Shown in pieces: positions 25,001-38,560 of a stretch of 64,000 bases of DNA. The stretch is from NCBI GenBank assembly GCA_005784505.1, contig VCAZ01000027.1, positions 3,442,265 to 3,506,264 of the forward strand, read 5' to 3'. Source of the stretch: Bagarius yarrelli. Lineage: Eukaryota; Chordata; Actinopteri; Siluriformes; Sisoridae. A model generated the notes under the pieces. It ran no database searches and had not been told where the DNA came from. It worked only from the letters and a program-made list of their open reading frames with translations. A program made the position numbers and the translations under genes. Positions within the stretch are counted from its first letter, which is position 1. Every line of letters starts with the position of its first letter.

Positions 25001-27350
25001 CCAGAAGTGGTTAACACTGTGCTTTTTCAATTGTGCAAACAGCCTGAGGCTTTGATGATAAGAACATTCTCCCTATGCCAGTCTGTTAACCGAGTGGTTG
25101 CTCAAATTTGATACGTGACAGTGAGCTGTTTGTGTGCTTGTGTGTGGGTCAGGGAGAGAGAAAGATAGAAAGAGACTGATAGACATACATTTGGCTCCTG
25201 GCTCTGGAGTGGGGGAGTGATCTGGGATTAGTGAGGTGAGAGAGCTCAGTCTGGATTGGGACACAGTGCTCGCTCGGGCTTGAAGAGATATAAACGCTGT
25301 GTGTGTGTAATTATAGGCCTGGCTCTAAGCACTGCTGTGCTGGGCAGCGGATCTTACAGGCTTCATTCGACTGTGTGTGTTCCAACCAGGTGGCTGCTAT
25401 AATAAGCTCTCATTTTCACCTTGACACTGGTGTAGTTGGTGTACCGTGTGTGTTTAGTTTAAAAGAAGCGAATTCTGGTTGTTTAAGTGTGTGTTTCTGT
25501 TGGTGTTGTGAAGTAAAACTGCATGTGACAGTGTGTTAGTGTGTGCAGCTAGCATCTGCTCGTATGAGCATGTGGGACAAGATTTCACTCTGGCACGGGT
25601 ACAAAGTGAAAACTGACAAAAATTGACATGAGTGTGTGTGTGCGTGTGTTTGTGTCTGTATGTGTAATAGTAAAAACCTGGGTGTCATTCTTTCTAGTAA
25701 GTTTGTTGTGTTTCAGGTTATTTTATGGTTTTATGGTAGCTCTTGTAAGCTCCTACATGGGAAACTTTTAGAGATTTCTTAATGCAGTGTGCCTTTTTTA
25801 CCAAATAGTTAGCTTTTCTGCTATTATGCAGTTAGTGCTGCTTAAATGCATTTTAGTAAAAAAAAAAAGAAAAGAAATATTATGTTTTCAACGTTTATTT
25901 TGTATCTATTAAACAAAATATATATCTTTTTCTAGTGCAAATCACTTTCAATTAAAAAAAAAAATGACACTTTCTTCTGTGAACGAGCTCATTTTTAAAA
26001 TAAGGTAGGTATTCTAGCTATCAGTAGTTTTGCGCTAGTCTTTAGCTCGACGTCATCCTTAATATAGTGCACAGTAAAACCAAGCTACGGTTCGGTTGTC
26101 CGGCTAAACTACAGTTCTGGTTTTTTTTTTATAGCATAATATTCTATAAATGGTGGAATTGTAATGTGGCTAATATATGCGCTAGAGTGAATTTTATATC
26201 TCCGATGAAATTTTTAAATCCCTCTTTAGTGACTGCATTAAAAGGCACTATGTCTTTAAGGAGGTAACAGCTTTAGTTTTCTGCTGGTGTTTTTTAACAT
26301 TCTGAGTTTATACTTTGTTGCTTGTTACTAGACAGTATCACTGGCACTACTTTCAGACGACTCCTCAAACAGGCGCCTGTGGTGCTTTGTCACTCTTGCA
26401 AATGACCTTTTTTGTTCTGTCAATTTGAAGCCGAAATAATCCCATATTAGAGACATGCTGTTTTTTAGAGTTATTAATCGACCAAATGATCCCTCTGACT
26501 CAAAAGAAGGCATAATTCAGCTCCACCACGCTTTCCTATTCTTTTTTTTTAATGTTACAAGCGTTGCAAGCCCCACAGAGCTGTGCGCACTCAATTGGCT
26601 GGTAGGACTGTCACTCAAAAAGGGCAGCGACTTATTTGGTCTGGGACTTTTTGTATCGCATTGACATTTCAAATCATGAGTCAATTTTGATTTAATCGTT
26701 CATTCCTGGAACCATCACATAACATACACCACCCGCCCCCCAGGAATTCACATTAAAACAATTAAGAGGTTATTCTAGTTTAGACTATTCTAGTCTAAGT
26801 CAGGCTTTCCGGTTAATCAGTTCGTTTTTATAAGAAACTTCTTAAACCTGAAACCTTCTGAAACTTTGTTTCTGTTCTGCAAGACCAGCAGCAGATATGT
26901 CCTAGCAGAGTAATGAGCCAAATAAGTAAACATATTTTTTTACACGTTTAGTTATTATGGAAACAATTTTGCCATTTAACAGTGTCATGTTTTATTAAAC
27001 AGAATAAACAAAGATATGAGTTAATTAGAGATGCTACATTTCTGTTGATACAATAGTGCACTCAATTCTCTTATGTTCTCTGTGTAAACATTGCTACATA
27101 TCACTAAATCCAAGCCTATGCGTCTAAATTTACACTTAATTTTCAGTGGTCTGAGCACAAACCATAAATTACTTTACATTTATTCATTTACTTAATGTTT
27201 AGTTTAAGTTCAAGGCTAGTGTGAGACTGGTCAATGACACCTGTCTTAGACCATTTACTATTTTAGTACTTCCCAAACTGGGGGGTAGTTACAATATGGG
27301 GGGTTGGGGGGGTTGTGTGCTGGGCTGCAGAAAGGCTGGTGTGGTTTTTA

Positions 27351-27646
27351 TAGGGATGCACTGAAATGGAAAAAACGGCCGAAATGTGAGTCAAAAATAT
27401 GTGCCATGCCGCCGCCCACGGTGTTCAGCGTGCAGGTTTCACTTTTTTTCAGCATTTTTTTTTTTTTTTTTTCAAAGAATGTGCGTTCCATTAAGTTGCT
27501 TAGGCCTATACAAACACTTTACTCGTGTACCTCCCATGTTCAACAACAAATTTTAATTTAAAAAGTCTTACAAAATGACTATATTAGTTTAGCAAAAAAT
27601 TTTGGGTTCAGTTTTGGCCCAGAAATTTCCTTTTAGTGCATCCCTA
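27351..27646. mobile_element. Short non-autonomous hAT-like element (296 bp)
   Basis: Inverted ends TAGGGATGCACT and AGTGCATCCCTA match the Charlie-like hAT terminus. Flanks GGTTTTTA (27343-27350) and GATTTTTA (27647-27654) form an 8-bp target duplication with one mismatch. A poly-T of about 16 lies inside; no ORF. Confidence 0.8.
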
Positions 27647-29995
27647 GATTTTTATGTAAAAAGAAACAGCGTGATACTGGACCCCCACTGTGAAATTAGT
27701 TTGCATATTATTTACCCATATGTGAATAATTGAATTAAAAATATTAAATACATCACATTTTATTACCTCAAGATGACTTAGAGTCGAGTTATTTTAATCT
27801 TTTATTCTGCCCCTCCAGAAAAAGTTTAGGAACCACTTTTCTATTCAGTTTATTGCTTGTCACACAGTATGAAATGATCCCATTAAAACTGTGGCTGTCC
27901 ATAACACATGCTGCATGTCAGGGTATATTATATAGCTCCTCTAACAGTAAACTGGTGTAATTGAAGAAAATGACTGCTTTCTGCCTGCATCGTCAATCCA
28001 TGTGCTTATGTAGTCAACAGAACCACATGTCGCAACCAGAAACATTTCTCATAGGAAACCTAAGGTGATGAAGACATTTTTCTTGCAGTTAGAATATTTT
28101 TCATGTTTTATCAGTACTGCTACCCTGTTTGTGTCTTACGGGATTTGTGTTACCTGCTGTTTGGATCTCTGTTGAGTTGGCTTTAAAAAAAGCAATGACA
28201 AATAGTTTTTTGATGTGAGATAGTCACTTAGGCTAATGTGGGACCTGCAATAGCGCGGTTTAACCAGTGACGTTCCAAGCGCACTTAAATAACACTCACC
28301 AGCTCAACTCATGTTAACAACCCATAATGCAACTGCATAGAGTTTGAGCGAATTCATATGTTGCTAAACAGATAAACATCACTGACAGGACCAGAATATA
28401 AATTTCCTTAAATACAATTTTATATATATATAAATATTTACAGTAGAGCAGTAATAAGGCACAAATGGGAGCGATTATAAAATGCGTTGAGGTTTTTATT
28501 AAACAATTAAGTGTCAAAGCCCTACAACAAACAATTAATCGCTGGAGCCCAAAAACGGACAATAAATCGTCATAATCACAATTATTTCCTTGACAATTAT
28601 TCGTCACCCAAATTCGATAATCAAGACCGCCCTAATTTGAAATAAATATAAAAAAAAGAAAGAAAAAAAAATGTTTAATATTGTTTGGCTTTTTCAAATG
28701 TTGATTTCCTGTGTTAAATTTATTGGTTAGATCATGTACAAGTAATATTTTAACTAACTGCAAAAGCAAGGAAAATTGCTGATTAATCGTTTAATTGTTC
28801 TAAAAATCACAGATTAATTGTTTGTCACCCTGGCATACACATTGTGATAACTTTTATATACTGCCAGAAATTTATGATTTAGTCCTCTTAGGATTTTACA
28901 GCTTTGTAATTTTTTGTAACCGAAAATGCTTCGTTTTTTTGCAGTATATTTTTGAACTTTGCAATGTAAGATTTTTTTTTTTTTTTTTTTTTTCGAGAAC
29001 TACTTGGATTCATAAAATTTGCAAAGATCAACAGAATATTGTGTCCAGAAAATTGACAAAGCTCCTTTGGATTCTGCAAAGCTTAATTGATTTTGTTAAA
29101 AAAAATTTTGTCTAGGAGAGAATGCATAATGTGCAATCTTTGTTTTACGCAGGTGTGATGAAATGCTTAAAAATATTTTCAAAAAAATATATATTTTATA
29201 TGTAGTTTTAAAAAAAATAATTGACTACCTTTTGACTTTAATTCTTACACCGGCACATTCTTGAAGAAGGTCAGGGATTTCATAGGATCAGAGGCATGTA
29301 TAAAATCTGAAAGCTTGAGTGCAGTGTTGCAAAATTTCCAAAAATTTCAAGGTTGGAAAACTTTTCTGTATATACAGGAATGAATAGGAATAAATGGGGA
29401 ATTAGCAAAATTGCAATCTTGCATACATTCTTACAAATGACTAATTCTACTTTCTGTATCTTACCTTTTCTGCTTCTAAACAGCGCTATATCATCTGCTG
29501 TTTTATCAAGTTTGAATGCTGTTTTTCAAGCTAGCATTAGAGCAGGAAATGAAATATGCGTGTGCAGTTATCTCTGCGATGCATTTCCTCTATATTTCGC
29601 TTTAGCGTTCTCTTTAGGTTTCCATTAGGAATGCATGATTTATTGAAAAGATCGAAAAATAATGAAAAATGAGCAAAATCAATGAGCAATTTAATATTAC
29701 AAATAATATAAGTAATATGCAAAATAAGTAAAATATCTGGCACGCAGATGTTAATTGGGATATATGCGTGTGTGTGTTTGCTGCAAGACAATCAACAAGC
29801 TGTGAAGCGTTCGTAGCACTCTAATCTTGATAAGGCTGAGACTGAGGCAATTGTAGCTGCTGCAGACGATTGTGTGAAAGTAAGAAGCACCTCAAAATTA
29901 TGGCAGACCACATGGATAACCACATGCAGACTAATGTTCTATATGAAACATGCAAATCTTGAGTGGCAACGCAAATGGAAAACAGTGTAAGTCAT

Positions 29996-30190
29996 TAAAT
30001 TTACAGCATTTGGCAGGCACCCTTATCCAGAGCGACTTAGAGCGACTTAGAGCTGGGAATTTTTTTTAGATTAGATTAGATTAGATTCAACTTTATTGTC
30101 ATTGTGCAATGTACATGTACAGAGCCAATGAAATGCAGTCGAACCCACGATTCCAACTATAGGCCAACACCTTAACCATGAGCCACCAAG
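29996..30190 (-). mobile_element. Composite SINE fragment (family A tail and head with family B tail between)
   Basis: Starts with TTTACAGCATTTGGCAGGCA and a duplicated AGCGACTTAG, then (TTAGA)n at about 30066, then TCAACTTTATTGTCATTGTG and ACAGAGCCAATGAAATGCA (family B tail), and finally a family A head CCAACACCTTAACCATGAGC. The order suggests insertion of one family into the other or a hybrid. Confidence 0.6.
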
Positions 30191-32998
30191 TTTGAAGAAA
30201 CGAATGCTGGTTATCATTATTGTAAAATATTATATCAAATTGCATATTGAATATCGCACATTTTTCTTTAATATTTGTGCAACCATAGTCATCAGTGCAG
30301 AATTATTACTCTTTATTACACTTGAAAAATCTTGATATATTGCCACACGCTAATCACATTAGCGCATGCATTTATTTTGCTTGTACTTATTTAACTCTAT
30401 TCAGATTCTATATTATTTAAAAACTATCAACTCCTCTAGGGTAAAATCCAGAGGACACCAGTGTTTGAAGGAAAACCCCTGCTTCAGGAGACATTTGTTC
30501 CTCAGTGTCAGGTTAACTTGAGACATGTGTTTATATTTAGTTGATCTGTGTGTGCGCGCATGTTCTTCTTACTGCAGGGAAGATATAAGCTAAATAGAGC
30601 AGAGCAAATGCTGCCACGTATTCAATAATTGCAAACCAGCAGCAACCACATCATTACGCTGCTTCGTGTTTCTGTTCTACACAACCACAAGTTTTAGGGT
30701 AAAAGATAAGTTTATACGCTGTTATTGCACTTTTTAAAGCAATCTTTTTAGTCCAACTTAAGACTTGTTCGGTTCATTGGCCCTGCATTATCTGCCTCTC
30801 CCAGAGTTCATTGCAACGCTGGAATGCATGCAATGGTTTGCTTACTTGCTCTGCAGTTCAGCGCTGTTTTCAGGCTTGTACAGAATTTTCTGCTTATTGC
30901 CTTCCACAGAAAGCGTCTTTACTAACTGACTGAAACCTTTTGCTGCATCAACATCAAAATTTAATGTGGCATTAAAACTTCACTTATGAAGGCTTACTGC
31001 AGTGTTTTATGCATATTTTATAGCCAGGATACAAGATAACAGCAGTTTAACTGTCATGCCTTTGTTTGTTGGGCAGCACTTTACTCAGAGGGAATAAAGG
31101 CATGCAGATGTGGCATGTTGGACCTTATTTCTTTAAATGCAAACATCATTTTTGGAGGAACAGATACGGATACTCTGGATCACGAAGACATTAAAACGAG
31201 ACAAACTCAAAGACAGGCGTCTTTAATGGTAGCATGTGATCGACAATAAATTTGATTGGGATTATTACACCTGCGTCTACCAGATCTATGGAAGCAACAG
31301 AACATCCCATAATAATCTAAAAAAAAAATTTTTTAACCTGATTCTTTTTTATATTAAGGAAGAGAAACATTTGTTTCTGGTATGTTTCTTTAGGATCCTA
31401 ATTGACATGAATTTTGTGTAAATTTGTCTTGTCTTTCTTCTGTCCAAATCCTGTTCTAAAGGTTAAACATAAATGTTACACTAAGTTTCGATCATGACAT
31501 GTTAACATTTTGTGGCAATTTTTTCTTGCATACTTTTTAAAATATATATATATAACACTGTATATGTGAATCTAACTTAGATTTACTAATAAGTAGACTA
31601 TAATAACTAGAAGCTGAACCAAAGCACCAACATCATTATGAGAAAAACTAAAATTAGCTAATAGTTTCATTTAGGATTCTCAGATGGCACTGAATCATTT
31701 TCCTGGGATATTATTATGGGATGTTCTTTTTTTTCCCCCCGTGGGTCATATTAAGAGGCATACCCAAGTGTAATAATCATAGAAATATATTGTCTTATCA
31801 CATGGTACCTTTTTAAAGTACCTTTTTAAGGTACCTCTGTCTGTTAACCTCATAAAAGCTCAGTGGATGTTAATGGATATGGTTTTTAATTGCCCTCAAC
31901 AGCTTGGTAAATCTCACCCAGATTAGCTTTTAAAATATATGCTTTACTGTCTTTTTTTATTCTGCATCAAAAGCTGATACCTTCTGATGTCCTAAATGCC
32001 AATCACTATCTTATCAGTATAAAATTATTCAGCCTCGTAAACCTTTGTCTTGGCTTTAATCGAGGACAGTCATTGCCTGCGTAAGCATGTGAAATTGATC
32101 CGTTTCTCTGGGTGAGAGTTTTCACACTCTGCCTGTGTTTACCTCCATAAATTATTCCATTTACTCTTTGGAGAGAAATCGGACCAAAAGACATGAATAA
32201 TGGATGTGCTGGAATGGGCTTGTTGCTAATAGAGGTGTGAATTCAGCCTTGGAGCTGATAACTTTCACAAGCGTCTGCTCTCCCACCTTCCCAACAGTCA
32301 TAGCCACTTCATCCCACTAGTTTGATTTTTATGTCTTCTCTCTCCCTCCCAGCCCCCCCCCTCCTTTCACACCATCACACTGGAAAGTACTTCAAAGGCA
32401 ACATTTCTTGAAGCTACTTAAAACGGCTTCTCTGCCGCAGTGTCTCTTCTTCTCATTCTTACTCCCTTTGGCTTAGTCATATGGTTAAGTTTTTTGTTTT
32501 TTTTTTGTATTAGTTTATTATTCGGTATATTTATTCGATCGGGTAACGAGGCTGTGCATTGCGGCATGGGAATCAGCCGTGGGTTAAATCGGGTTGTTGT
32601 GTGTTGACGTGCATGGGGAGTCCCTCTCTGCTCTCAACAGAATGCATGGCCTAATTACAGAAGGGTGGCTCGGTGTTAAAAACAACAAAAACTATAGAGA
32701 GAGAAAACACCTTTGAGGAAATGGACAGGAAGTCATGTTACGGCAGAATAGTGCAGGATTAGGATGTTGTTCTGTGGATTAATTTATGTATTGTAAGCTA
32801 TTAAAGCATAGTAATGAAGAGCTTGGGGGTATTTGCGACCCTGTATCACCTCTGTGTATCATTTTAGGAGAATATACCCCTAATTTCTAGTCTGGACATG
32901 AAAACGAGAGCACCATCTGTGGCCATTTTCAAGGTTGTTTAAAGGACGCTTTTTATCTATTTCAGTTTTTTTTTCCCATTTTTTTTTTCCCTTTTTCC

Positions 32999-32999
<1 letters not shown>

Positions 33000-33029
<30 letters not shown>
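33000..33029. repeat. Poly-T tract
   Basis: About 29 T, preceded by shorter T runs from 32966. Confidence 0.95.
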
Positions 33030-33439
33030 CTCCCTGTATCAGCTGCAAGCCGAACAATGCATTTAAAGAAACTCAAGCATTTTATTTTTTCAAACAGATT
33101 TTAAACAGTGGTGGTAAAAAGTTGTGTCTGATGTAATGTATGCAGATCACCAGGGTTAAGGGTGTGTAAGGGTCGTGTTCTTGTGTAAACGACTTGCATT
33201 GCAATGCACTCCCAGTGCAGCCTTCTTCTTCTTCTAGCTACATTAATAATGGAGTTCTAGCCTTTCACAGTCTCTTTTCTCTTCTGCACTTGCAGCACTC
33301 TAGCTGCCTGTCACATCTTTTTCACAAGTGTGTGTGTGTGTTTGGTTATGGCATCATTTTCATAATTAAGTGTGCAAACAGGAAATGTCATAACACTGGA
33401 CCCTTGCATGAAAATAAAAAAAGAATCTTTGTTTACATA

Positions 33440-33785
33440 CATGTTAATGGAAGCATCCATCCATCAATCCATCCATTGTCTAGGCAGGGGTAACAACCTG
33501 GACAGGTCACAAGTCCATCACAGGGCCACATGCAAACAAACAACCACACACACACACTTGCACTCACTGAGCAATATGAGCAATTTATAACCACTAGTGA
33601 ATCTAACATACATGTGTTTGGACTGTGGCAGGAAACTGAAGTACCAGGAGTAAACCCACGCAAGCATGGGGAGAACATGCAAACTCTAGAACAAAAAAAG
33701 GCCCCTTGCAGGGGCTATGAACCTAGGACGTTCTTGCTGTGAGGCAGCAGTGATGACCACTAACTAAACCACCGTGATGCCTGGT
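33440..33785 (-). repeat. L2-tail-like dispersed repeat, reverse orientation
   Basis: Plus strand starts with a CATC repeat (ATCCATCCATCAATCCATCC), then GGACAGGTCACAAGTCCATC, TTTGGACTGTGGCAGGAAAC, CGCAAGCATGGGGAGAACAT and a head-like end. It is the mirror of the 23335 copy. Confidence 0.75.
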
Positions 33786-34743
33786 TAAGGGAAGCAGTCC
33801 TTCCTGATAGTTAAGCAGAATTCTTGGAAATGGTTGGATATGCTGTTCTAGAGATAAAATGGTGCTTAAACATTTATTTATGTATTTGTTGCTTTTTTTC
33901 TGAGTATTTAATTGCTTTTCTCGGGGCATAGGTGCAATATATATACACATAATTTTCTATGTAAACATTAGGCAATTAAAGGAATACTCGAAAGATTTAT
34001 TTGCTGTATAAAATACTATTTATGATGTTATTTTTTAAAAATGAGTGTGTTGAATCATCTGAACAAACTTTGAGCTGTTATATAATAATTGAATATAAAT
34101 AGAATTGATTTACTGAGCTTTATTTCCAGTCTTTGGGATTTGTATAAAATTTATATGACCTAAATTTTAGCAAGATTTTTTTTTTTTTGCAGTACGCACC
34201 GTTAAGTAATTCCATAGCTGTGATTTATGATTTTTCTTTTTTTAATCTTTTATAAAACAAAAAGGTTGATTTTCAGTGTAATCAAGCTGTAAATATGTCT
34301 AAAACAAACAGCAAATGTGTTGTATTTGTCTTCGTTTTCGAAGGCCACCGGCTTTGTCCTAAACCTTTTGTACTACTTAATCCTTTTTTTTTTTTTCTCA
34401 GGAATTATTTTTCTCACTCTGCCCACCTTACCATCTGTGGCTTTCATTTTAATAGTCACTGAAATGGAAAATCCCTTACCACCTGTGCGTAGCCACTCAC
34501 TCCCACTAAGCACACAGAACGGCATTTAATGCTCAGATAAGAGTTTCAGTTTAATTCTAATTGCATAGAATTTTCTCACGATATAAAAAGCAGCCACGAA
34601 TGAATACATCTAAGAAGATAAGCTACTTTTGCAGCTTGTTGAGTACACACAGCCAGTACACCGATATCAAATGTACATATCCTGCTGTCTACAAAAACAT
34701 CTACAAAAATGCCAAAGATGCTATCCCTGCCAGAAGAGCACCA

Positions 34744-34778
<35 letters not shown>
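34744..34778. repeat. (ATT)n microsatellite
   Basis: About eleven ATT triplets. Confidence 0.95.
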
Positions 34779-36359
34779 ATTTTTATTATTCCCCTGGGTA
34801 AATAAATGGTTTTATTTTACATTTTAAAACTGGCCCTTTTAATCTAGCAGTTGGTGACATTGTTTAACCTTATGCACTTTGGCTGTTCCTTGGTTAAATC
34901 TTTTAGATTTACACGATCTGCTGAACCGGAAACAATATATTGCCTTAATTATTTTGCCAGTCAATTAATCAGCGATTATTAGAACGATAAAGCAGCTATT
35001 ATTTCTTGGCTTCTGCATTTATTTATTATAAGTATTAATTTCTACATGTTCTAATTAATAATTAAAACAAGGGAGTGAATCACTTTACCTTTTAAAAAGG
35101 GCGAAACAATTGTATCACTACTATTTATTTATACATTAAATGTATTTATATAACTATATTTTAGACTCATTTAAAAATTATTTCTTTGTTTATCGCACTC
35201 ACTAATAAAATTTACTGTCCCGCAAGCTTTTTGCTCTTATTAAACTCCTTTTTATTCCATATCAGATTTTCTTTGTAGTTTTGTAAACTTGCTCACGCTC
35301 TACTGATTCCACCTTATTTACACTCCACCGTATTCTCGTTAGTTGGCCGTTGTCGTCTTTAGAGAACTGAATTAACGTCTTGCTCTACGGCGCCACACAG
35401 GTTAACCTGTGCTATTGCAAAACTTTAGTTTATTGTTGACATTCTCGATTTTAGCCCTAATTTTCAAAGGTTAACCTGCTTTTGCAAAACCAAATAGGCT
35501 GTACATGGATGAACTCTAGTGGGCTTCACACCGGACTCTATCTGTCGTTAAAATCTGAGTTTTTCCCAGCACTCATTCACTTAATTTGTAAAAAAAACTC
35601 ATTTGCAGTATGCATACAGGGCAGTATGGACGTTTTTATAAATACAGAGGTCCTAAAGTGGAGGTTAGTAGCCGGGTTTGGGGCCATGCTGTGTCTATTT
35701 TAAGATGTTTTAAGGCTTATAAATTAAATAACAATATAGGTTTAAATCCAAGTCAATGGGCAGTAGTAGTATACATTATTTAAATCAGATTAAATGTTAC
35801 AATGAATGGTCCATGCTACAAACTGTTAACAGTTAACGTATCCCAAACATGAATTACCTTAATAAAGAAATATTTATTAATATATTTTTATTTATTAATG
35901 ATTATTTTGAGTGGATGTGGAATTTTAATTAAACAGCAGATTTTTAGACATTAATTACTTCCAGATCTGTTCTGTGAATGTTCATGATATAAAATCCAAT
36001 TTCTCTTGAGGATAGAGCAGCATTTAGTCAGTCTATACATAAACACCCGACAGACGCATTGTATATAATACTCCTATTCACCTAAACTGACATGGTATTG
36101 TAGTTTCTGTATTTTAGTGAGTACAAATTTAAGTACAAATGAATCGAATATATTAACTTAAATCAGAAATATAAAAACAAGCACAACCTCAGTTTTGTAA
36201 GCTTTAATATGACTATTTCATGAAAACAGATTTGTTAATGTTTTATGCCTTGTCACAATAACAAATCTTAGGCTACATTATAGCCTAAATTATACAAAAG
36301 TTTATAACCTTGAATATTTCTATTGTTTATTGGACATTTCTATTATAAAACAGTGCTTA

Positions 36360-38560
36360 AATAGAGCTATTCGGTTTGGCTAATTTAGTCTTGCACTTCA
36401 AAACTGTCTGAGGCGTTTAGCTAGAATTTTGACGTTTGGTGCTTGTGAACTTTGGCATATATTGAAATGTGACAATAAATGATAATATGGTGGCAATATA
36501 CCTGAAGTGCAATAGATAGTTATGGATGGTGCAAAGTAGTACAGAAGTGGCAGTGGGGAACGTGGCAGTGCAGTAGTGATTGTTAACTGTACACTAACAT
36601 GTATAATCAGCTGTTCAGTCAGCAGATGTGCAGTCAGAAAGTGCAGCAAAAACACAGGAAAAAAGCCCAGGAAAAAAGTTATTTTCAGTCTGTTCATGGT
36701 TTCTTGTGTATGTTCTCTGAGGTGGGTAGCTGGTAGCGATGATTGTAGTGGCGATGATTCGTGTTGAACGGTTTCAAACTCAAGCAGTGCTCTCTGAAGG
36801 GCTGTACGGTCCATCGAAGCATTGCATTTGTCTGGTCAATGTTTGGTACAAGAAGTAAAAGTTCTTCAGTATCCTGTAGCATAGACGACTTTTTAGGTTT
36901 TTAGGTAAAATATCCTCAGTATCTGTTCATAGTGCTTTTTAGGTCTTTCTGTTGTGCCTTTCTGATCAGGATTGAGGATCTCACCTGGTCTCTGAACTCT
37001 TCTGAGATGTGGATTCCTAGAAACTTGAAGCTAGGTACATGCTCAACAGCCGCTCTGTGGATGTGAATTGGAGGATAAATGTGATTACTAGCTCGTCTGA
37101 AATCCACAATTATCCCCTTTGTCGTCTTGGTATTAAGTTCCAGGTTATTGTCCCCACACCATTCTACTAGGTACTGGATCTCCTCCCTGTAGGCCATCTC
37201 ATCGTAACCTCTAATCAGGCTTACCACCTTGGTGTCATCTGTTTGAGGCATAGACAGGTACGCAGTCATGGGTGAAAAGGGAGAGGCGACAATACACATC
37301 CCTGGGGAACCCCAGTGCTGATGGTGAGATTGGAGGAGGTGATGATATTCAATCGAACAGACTGTGATCCGTTCGTAAGGAAGTCCAATTGCAAAGATGT
37401 GTGCTGATGCAGAGCTGTTCCAGTTTCAAGGTTAGCCTAGAAGGGCTAACTGTATTAAAAGCTGAACTGAAATTGACAAAGTGAGTCAGGGCAGAATAAA
37501 GTACTGTGGAGATAGCATCCTCAGCTGACCTATTCGGGCGATAGGCAAATTGGTAAGGGTCCAGGCTGGGTGCAGACAGGATTTAAGATTGGGTGATGAT
37601 CAGTCGTTCAAAGCACTTTGTGATGACAGGGGTGAGTGCGACGGGACTAAAGTCATCCAGTTCTGTTGCAGCAGAGTGCTTTGGCACTGGCACGATGGTA
37701 GCAGACTTAAAGCAGATGGGGACGATTGCCTGGGCCAAGGACAGATCAAAGATGTCCGTGAAGACCTTAGCCAGCTGCCTCGCGCATGCTCTGAGTAGCG
37801 TTTAGGGATGCCATCAGGGCCAACTGCCTGTCTAGCATTCAGCCCTTCACCTGTCCAGGTACACACACACTTCAGAGGTTGGAGAGCGAGAGTGGCTGCT
37901 CATCTGGTAACAGAGCTTTTGTTGGCTCCATAGGCCCTGGTAGCATAGAGAGGTTAAGGCTCATCTGTGGTTTGGCAGAGCTGGCTCCATGGAGGTGTCC
38001 CCTTTCAAAGTTTGTGAGCCCCCTTTCAAAGGTCGAGCATATGATTGGCCTGAGCTCATGTGGTAGGGAATACAGAGCTGGTGTTGGAGGTGTCCTCTGT
38101 TGTTTGGTGGTTTGCGGTCAGTGATTGCTGACTCCCTGACTTCCAGTGTGTTGGTGCTTCATCCGGTTTTGGTTTTCACAGGCAGTTGAAGGTTTTTCCC
38201 AGAAGGTTCCTTGGTTTGTCACCTGGATCCTCTTGGTGAGCGAATTTCCACTGTTTGTTGCGTGCTTGACAGCATTTGATCGGACCTCACCTCAATCTCA
38301 GGGTGCGCGTTCACTTGGTGAATCCTGGAGAGCAGCATCAAGCCAGTCCTGAAAGTTTCGATATGGGTTTCAAACGCTTGGTAATGAACAGCCTGTGCAG
38401 TCTGACTTGCATTTGGTTCACTTCGTATTTGGAACTGCTGCTAGGAGACAATGCCCCATCTCATCCTGATTGGAGGAGACGGTGTGACTCTGAGTATTGG
38501 CCACACTTGTCACATGAAGATGGGTTTTTTTTGTCCTCTAGTGCATCTTAGATGAGAAAC
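36360..38560 (-). pseudogene. Decayed non-LTR (L2/CR1-like) LINE reverse transcriptase
   Basis: Reading the minus strand, a frame at 37866-37600 starts near ARQAVGPDGIP, the usual RT entry motif, followed by frameshifted finger/palm remnants. A frame at 37299-36916 has QTDDTKVVSLIRGYDEMAYR, corresponding to the catalytic (F/Y)ADD block, then NNLELNTKTTKGIIVDFRRA and SFKFLGIHIS. A degenerate 3' region reaches 36360, and 37870-38560 may hold 5' remnants. Many stops and shifts: dead copy. It lies in the putative 21-kb first intron of st6gal2, antisense to it. Confidence 0.8.

Larger units (their letters stand above)
21206..27342. other. Putative st6gal2 first intron; repeats only
   Basis: Aside from listed SINE and L2-tail copies there are poly-T (22098), poly-A followed by poly-T (23106) and GT-rich DNA around 25100-25660. 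No coding exon recognised. Confidence 0.5.
27655..36359. other. Putative st6gal2 first intron; mostly unique AT-rich DNA
   Basis: No exon recognised. 28450-28850 has ATTAATCG-rich sequence with a hAT-like end (TTTGTCACCCTGG). 31980-32290 is repeat-free and of more even composition, a possible conserved non-coding element. Confidence 0.45.

Noticed and set aside
36398..36814. 138-codon minus-strand ORF as a host gene
   Set aside because: It overlaps the 3' region of the decayed LINE and has no known domain.
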